Assembly: GCF_901709675.1 (NCBI RefSeq)
Contig: NC_051099.1
Location: 4,402,001-4,466,000, forward strand
DNA: 64,000 nucleotides
Source of the DNA: Syngnathus acus
Taxonomy: Eukaryota > Chordata > Actinopteri > Syngnathiformes > Syngnathidae
Direction of reading: 5' to 3'
The notes under the pieces are model-generated. The model had not been told where the DNA came from. It saw nothing but the letters and a program-made list of their open reading frames with translations, and did not search any database. Shown here one piece after another: positions 57,760 through 64,000 of this stretch (the stretch's first letter is position 1; each line of letters opens with the position of its first letter). The translations under genes and the position numbers were made by a program.

Positions 57760-60700
57760 TCAGACGTACTGCTCTTTGGGGAACGTATACGGCCCAACCC
57801 CCGGGGGAGGGGGGGACAGGCCCGGCACTGAGGGGTACTTAAAAATAGCGGAGGAGTGCGAAGGTGGAGAAAATGTGTTTTTGGACGAGCTGGTGCTGCT
57901 GCTGCCCGTAGTCGTGTTGGTAGCTTGTGGAGAGTGGTAGGGATGTTGGGGCAGGAAGGACAGCGGTGGGTTAATGGGGGGGGAGTAGGGCTCTGGGTAG
58001 TCCTCCTTATTACATGCTAGTCTGTAGCTCACGTAGTCCGCTGTGTTAGGAAGTTCCTCGTACAAACGCCCTGAATGCTGTGGAAAGGGTTCGGAGCAAT
58101 GCTAGTTCAAAGGTTGGCAATGAATGAGCTCATGTTGTGACCAATAGGTGTACCTGAATATCTTCCGCGGGTCTTTTACGTATCGGCTGGGACAGTTTCC
58201 TCGATGGAGAGTCGTCTCTGATCAGAAGGAAAGACAGGAAACGGCATAATCAGTGTCTTCCTTAAATTGTCTTTATTGGACATTTAAGATCGGTCAATCC
58301 CAAAAAGTGTGGACGGTACATACGAGGTATCATCCTTCCTACTTCTGATCTTGAGGACCAGCACTGTTATGGTGATTCCCATCAGCACGCCCGCTGCTAA
58401 CAATAAGGCCACCACGCTAATGACATCACGCGTTGCTATCTGCGGTAGCGGCTTATCTGAAAAGAAACCACATGTATCAAGATGGACTCTGGATCTTGAG
58501 ATCTCGTGGTCTCCTACCTATAACGCTGACCTCCACGAAGCCCGATCGGGTCCCGATGCTGTTCGTGGCATCGCAAACGTAAGTACCCTGCAAATCGTAC
58601 GTAACCGGTCCTTTAAATATTAGAACGTTGTCTCTTATCTCAGCACTGCTCGGCATGGAGCCGTTGATCCTGAAGGAAACACAGACAGGAATTAATATGG
58701 GAAAGATTTACTTGGATGTGTTTCAATCCTCTTTCTCACAGCTTCCACTGGTAGAGGGAGACGGCCGGGTTGGCGTCAGCTTGGCAGCTCAGTTGAACGT
58801 TCTCTCTGTTCAGGTACCAGTTTCCATCGTAGCCGTCCACCAGGACATCGGGTTCATCTGGAGTTCACACAATGAGGACGATCAATATGTACGACTAGAA
58901 AAGACTGGAGGAACCAAATTCAGCCCAAGCCACAAAATACACATTTTACTTACACTGAATATCGAGGGTGACGCTGTCTGTGAATACTTCCTCGTTGTAG
59001 GAGGTGACACAAGTGAGGGTCTCCTTGTGTGTTTCCCGACTGGGCACCAGAATGTAGTCGCTCTGAATTGTGAAGGTGCCGTCTGAGTTTCTGTACTCGC
59101 GGGTGGTCACCTCACCCGGCACCCTCGTCTCCCACCTGCCAACAGGAGATGCGTACCAGCGTTAGCTAGCTAGCTAGTGCTAATTATGATAAAATTCCAC
59201 CTTAAAAAGTGAACACACACTTGATGACACCAGGTGGTTTTCCATTGGCAGAGACGCACGTCGCCACTGGCGTCTTTAGGTTGGATGCACGAGCCACCAA
59301 TGTGGGCGTGGACAGACTCATTTGGGTGGTCGGACGAACTAAACAATAATATGATCAAATACATGGAAGGAATGTCGGACTATTAATTGATAACTTTCTA
59401 GGTCAGGGGTGTCAAACTCGTTTTTTTCGCGGCCCGCATTGTAGTCATAGCTTCTTTCGGAGGGCCATTATGACTGTCAACCCAAATAAATGTATGAGCA
59501 CCTCATATTATATACAGTAAAAGCTACAAAACAAACTGACAAATAACTCGTTTTCAAATCAGACGAGTAAAAACTGGTCAAATATTTTTTTAACAAATTA
59601 TTAAAAGTGAAGACAATTTGCAATTATAGTAATGACACACGAATTTGATGCACAATTTGTCTTCGCGGGCCACATAAAATGCTGTGGCGGGCCCCCGGGC
59701 CTTGAGTTTGACACCTGTGTTCTAGGTAGTTCTTACCATATACAGTCAGGTTGACCTTGTTCTCCCTGTTGCCCGCAGGGAAGGTGGTGTATTCACAAAT
59801 GTAGGTGGCTTCGTCAGACATACGCAATGAGGAGAAGGTGATGGTGGTGTCTTCTAGGTTGGGAGTTCGACGCCTCACGGCGGCGTTCTTGAAGGTGACA
59901 CGGTCCTTGTAGGGCGGGGCCACGGATACCCCGAGGGACGGGTTAGCGATGGCCATGTTCTGCTTGGTGCCGTTTACCAGTTTCTGCCATGTCACCTGAT
60001 GAGATACAATGTGAACATTGAGTGAATTAAAAATGACACCAATTCAACAAATACCTGTGAGATTTTGACAGGCGGCGAGCTGTTGATGAAGCGACATCGG
60101 AGATCCACTTTGGAACCCAGGTAGCCCGACTTCCCATCATCCATTTCTACACTTTGCCCATTCACTCCTAAAACACAAGAATTTGAAGCAAGTACATTTC
60201 AAGCACATACATGCAATAGATACAGACAATGTGTAAAAAGGATTTCCATGATCAGCATACCTTATGTCAAAGGGAAGGGACCTTAGGTCAAAGGTTGCAT
60301 GGATTACAGTAAAGTATAAATAAGCACGATTTGTGAAGTACTGTCCCCACTCCTTGACTAATCTTCTCCAACAAATCCACTCAATTGCCTCCCCCCACTC
60401 CACCTCACATGTGCTGCATGGCCAGGCACACACTAAGAGTGAGTGGGGCTAACTTTGAAACAGCTAGCCTGTTAATTGGTTCATAATAGAATAGAATAGA
60501 ATAGAATGCCCTTTATTGTCATTTTACAACTTAGTTGTACAACGAAATTCGGAGAGCTGCTCCCTTCCTAGTGCAAACATTACAAAATTTAAAAAAAGTA
60601 TAAAAGGAAGTCTGGGAATAAAAGTGAAAGATCTTATTTACAGTATAGCTAGTAGTCTAAGAATGAAGGTTAAAAATCTTATTTACAGTATGTTCAATGT

Positions 60701-63700
60701 TGGAATATGTATTAACATGAATGAGGTTTGTACAGAAAGTAAATAATAAATAGTTATTGCACGTAGTTTTTTTAATACATCATTTTTTAATACAACCTAG
60801 CGGAATATTGAACAAAAATGCTCCAAACAATGGCTGCCCCCATTCTCATGCACACACACACACACACACACACACATACAACAAACACATATGGTAATAT
60901 CAAACTGTTTATCTCTTGTTTTCATCCAATCCAGAGGTCCCAAATATGATCATTCATTTTACGACAAAACAATCTGAGCTGATCAATGAGACAATCTGTA
61001 CTTTCAAATAACAGCCACATATTCACAGGTCAGCATGCTAGTTTCATATTTCCATCATATTAATGGAGGCTTATTGACGTGAAGCCTACATGAGTGTTTT
61101 GCTCTCATTTCTGACACGGACGGGCAAGCCAATAAGAAACACCTCAGGCAGGAACTGCAGACAGACTATAAGCTCCGCCCTCCTGTTAAACCACAATAGA
61201 ACATTACATCAGTTTGCTTACATTATATTACATTGGTCTAATCCACTAAACACGTGCATGTGTTCATCTCACATTCTCATGCAAATATTGTATGTTAAAC
61301 CTCAGCCATGCGTGCTCTCATCTTAAAGTGGACTATACATAATTAAAAGCAATCCGTGGGAATAGATTAGCGATTAGATTAGATTTTAGGAATATTAAAA
61401 TGCATCTGTATGATGTGAATTGATGCATGAAATATACAATGACTTTCTCATGAGACAGAATTTTATGGAGGAATACTGAATGACAAATCAAAAAATTGGG
61501 GACAATGGCTCCCTATACATTAGTGATCACCCACATACACACAAAGAAAGTTGTTGTACTGATTAGATGTTCAGATTAAGAGCTTCTTTGGTCCTCTCAC
61601 ACACACACAGCCCACGAGTAGCCATTCATTCATTCTTCCATAGTTTGAGAGGATGGGAAATGACCTCATGAGCCACAATGACCTAAAAACAGCAGCAGCA
61701 TGGGAATTTAACACAACAATGGCAATGTTGTTTTACAAGTGCGACACGCATGGAACGAGCCCTATTAAATGAGTCCAGTTTATCTAGATACACATTCACA
61801 CAAGCTGTTGCATAAATAAAAGAACCCAACCTTTAATTTAACCTTTAACCACAAACTCAATTTTCACATTGCACTCAATCTGTGACAATGTGATTTGAGA
61901 CAGACATGCATTGTTACTGTATAAGACAAGGGAGGGGTCACTTTACACTTGGGAAAATCCAAATTGCACAGCTCTCCTTCAAGGCCAGTTATTGATAATA
62001 CCTTGAAACATAAAAGATACTTCATGAATGCACAGTGGAAAAGTTTTGAAAAAGTGAAAGGAGAAATACTGACTCCCATAAGATTAATTTTAAAAAAAAA
62101 TCATTTTCTTCAGATGGAACTGGGGCCTTCTGAGCCAAAAAATATATATATATATATATATATACAGTATATATACATATATATGTGATGCTTGGTTACT
62201 GTATTTTGAATAGAGATTTTGTGTTTTTTTAAAATACTTTTAAAATCCTTTTCTTCAGATGGAACTGGGGGCCTTCTGAGCAAAAAAAAAATATATATAT
62301 ATATACCTATATATATATATATGATGCTTGGTTTACTCAATCAGTATTTTGAAAGAGATTTAGATATTTTTTTAAATACTGGCATTAAAAAAAGAAAAAG
62401 AATGAAAGAGAAAACAAAATGAGGACAGATTAACTCTTTAATCTCTGCGCCATCCAATCTGTGATTGATTGTGGATCAACACACTGTGTTTGCGTGGAAT
62501 TTACTACCCAACGCACAATGAATACTATCAAACGCAAAATGACACATAAACACAAGCAGACACACACATCAAACTAAATCCTACGGTTAATTTGCGACAT
62601 TGACCGCCATATTATGTGATTTCCTATTTTATCTCTAAAAGCAACAGATTGCGAGTATCATATATTCCAAAAATGAAGACGCACTTGTGACATCCACTCT
62701 GCTAAATTACATCCCTTGTATGCTCTCATTTTAACTGATTGAAATGCAGGTTACTTTTTTTTTCCAAATCGCAACATATTATTTAATCTGGCATTGTTTG
62801 CGAGTGCCCGTGTGCATGTTTGCATGTAATCTGTGTGGCGGTGTGGAGTGTGTACTTGGCCCGTGTTCAGCGAGGCCAGCTCACAGGATTAGCATGACTC
62901 TTACTGCTGTTTGGGGACATGAACGCAGAAAGTCAAGAAATGAGGTGTCGCAATGATTACAAAATGTCAGTGGAGGACGTCGGAGAGGAAAAGCAGGAAA
63001 TTGGCTCACTCGTCAATCATGAAAATGGGCTAGCAAAGCTACATAAAGGGGGTTAGGAAAAGGACAAGAAGGGGCTGGGCTGGATTATTTTAGTCTGGGT
63101 GATCCAACGGTGGATTATATTGAAATTTGAGTGCATTTGCACAAGCAAATGATTGCAAAACAAAAAGTGCAGGGAATGAGCATGCACCGAGCAGGTGAAG
63201 ATTGTCATCTGGGATTTGGTTGCTATCTTGTCTCTCTCACCCTCCGTGAGCAACTCTAATCCCTGTCCTTCAACACATGGCACACACACACACACAGACG
63301 TGCACTTACACATGTAAAAGCACCAGCAAATTACAGCTCAGCTGGCATGGAGAGAGCTTTATCAGCGACTGAGTAAAAAAAACAAAAACAAATCAGAGCA
63401 GATGTCAGCAGCATCCGTATGCTGCCACTATTGTCATTACATAACCAGGCCCACCCACGCTACCCTACTTTTTTGGGGGATGCCGCCAGATGTCTGACAC
63501 TAGATTTTAAATTCAGTGGAACAGTGTCAACCAAATATTAGTGTGAATTATATAGTTACAAGATATTGGTGTTAAATTTATTATGATAAATAATGTATCC
63601 TTGTTTATCAATCTATGCCAGTGACGTATTATGACAGGGAACCAGGAGAACAATATAAATGGGAAGAAAATGCAAATTCTTGGTTATAGGATGCTTGTTT

Positions 63701-63990
63701 CTCTGTCGTCACACCTCCAGAGTTCCCCAGTTTGCCTATTAAACTGATTCTGAGCATCAACCAACATCTACATGCCCAGATTAGGAACACGTAGGCAGTC
63801 AAAGAGGACCCAATATCAGAAATGGAATAGCTATGATCCACAGACAATGTTATTTTGGAAATTCAAATTTTGCATCATAAATGTGGATCAGAACTTCGTG
63901 CAATACCTAATATTTAAAGTAAAAATGAAAAAGCTCACCTGTCAAGATGTAAATAGTTATCAAGAATATCCAAAGTTTCTTATGTTCCAT
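57760..63990 (-). CDS. nectin1: Nectin-1-like cell adhesion protein
   Basis: Signal exon 63939-63990 ([17 protein letters not shown]). V-type Ig domain in exons 60055-60167 and 59737-59995: [49 protein letters not shown]. The second Ig domain lies at about 59221-59338 and 58955-59137, the third at about 58740-58862 and 58518-58672 ([40 protein letters not shown]). Transmembrane exon about 58322-58457, tail exon about 58154-58216 and last exon 57760-58077. Nectins form calcium-independent trans-dimers at adherens junctions. VTWQK..NG.KQN, ..TFP.GNRE and YDGNWYL are closest to nectin-1. The protein ends PKEQYV, fitting the afadin PDZ-binding type (human nectin-1 ends EWYV). The tail itself is Pro/Ser-rich and differs from canonical nectin-1. 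Fish have nectin1 paralogues; which one is not decided. Confidence 0.85.
59404..59719. mobile_element. hAT-like MITE, copy 2 (nectin intron)
   Basis: 316 bases starting caggggtgtcaaactcg and ending gagtttgacacctgtg, flanked by a perfect 8-bp duplication ttctaggt (59396-59403 and 59720-59727). Interior sequence (gcggcccgcattgtagtcat) is the complement of the interior of copy 1 at 44834-45157. No coding capacity. Confidence 0.87.
60484..60760. repeat. Interspersed-repeat fragment with (AATAG)n head
   Basis: Begins with four pentamer units aatag, then gccctttattgtcattttac and acaacgaaattcggagagctg, a sequence I recognise as a dispersed repeat in fish genomes. Two related blocks (gaatgaaggttaaaaatctt / gaataaaagtgaaagatctt, each followed by atttacagta) repeat inside. 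Class not determined. Confidence 0.55.
62104..62380. repeat. Tandem duplication (about 140 bp unit) with internal (TA)n
   Basis: The block ttcttcagatggaactgggg-ccttctgagc-(A)n-(TA)n-gatgcttgg-tattttgaa-agagattt occurs at about 62106-62220 and again at about 62250-62360. The TA tracts differ in length and contain different interruptions (cagta versus ccta). Confidence 0.85.
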
Positions 63991-64000
63991 GCCCAAAACA

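Larger units (their letters stand above)
60168..63938. other. Large first intron of the nectin gene
   Basis: A 3.8-kb intron between the signal-peptide exon and the V-domain exons. It contains an interspersed-repeat fragment (60484-60760), CA-rich short tracts at about 60850-60880, an imperfect tandem duplication with (TA)n (62104-62380), and otherwise unremarkable AT-rich sequence. No conserved internal exon was recognised. Confidence 0.6.

Overview
This is vertebrate nuclear DNA, almost certainly from a ray-finned (teleost) fish. Ten complete multi-exon genes and the 5' end of an eleventh can be read exon by exon. Introns are short (often 60-200 bp), and the non-coding part holds teleost-style MITEs and microsatellites. 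No bacterial, viral or CRISPR signal was seen. Gene identities rest on reading translated exons against remembered vertebrate families, not on a database search.

Layout, left to right: dixdc1 5' end (-, 1-807); cfap54 (-, 1733-13653); cryab (+, 14580-15214); mia (-, 16290-16939); a BICD-family-like dynein adaptor (bicdl2-like, +, 18337-22027); tomm40l (-, 22992-24858); fdxacb1 (+, 25854-27988); alg9 (+, 28591-32660); layilin layn (-, 33428-37037); complement factor B cfb (-, 38918-45889); chek1 (+, 47206-50795); an immunoglobulin/FN3 membrane protein, probably vsig10l2 (-, 51145-56353); and a nectin, most like nectin-1 (-, 57760-63990).

DIXDC1, CRYAB, FDXACB1, ALG9, LAYN, NECTIN1, CHEK1 and VSIG10L2 lie on human 11q22-q24, so the backbone is a compacted 11q-type block. 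CFAP54, MIA, the BICDL gene, TOMM40L and CFB are on other human chromosomes and mark lineage rearrangement. The genes do not form one pathway. They are housekeeping (alg9, tomm40l, fdxacb1), cell cycle (chek1), cilium (cfap54), transport adaptor, lens/stress chaperone (cryab), adhesion or lectin (layn, nectin, vsig10l2) and innate immunity (cfb).

I found no undescribed multi-gene system. The observations most worth checking are: a tryptophan-rich N-terminus in the alpha-B crystallin; a repeated SLGR-type motif in the layilin tail; a layilin splice acceptor embedded in a (CA)n tract; two apparent GC-AG introns and a possible third; a five-copy TA-flanked MITE family, including an inverted pair around the factor B protease exons; and two small hAT-like MITEs with perfect 8-bp target duplications.
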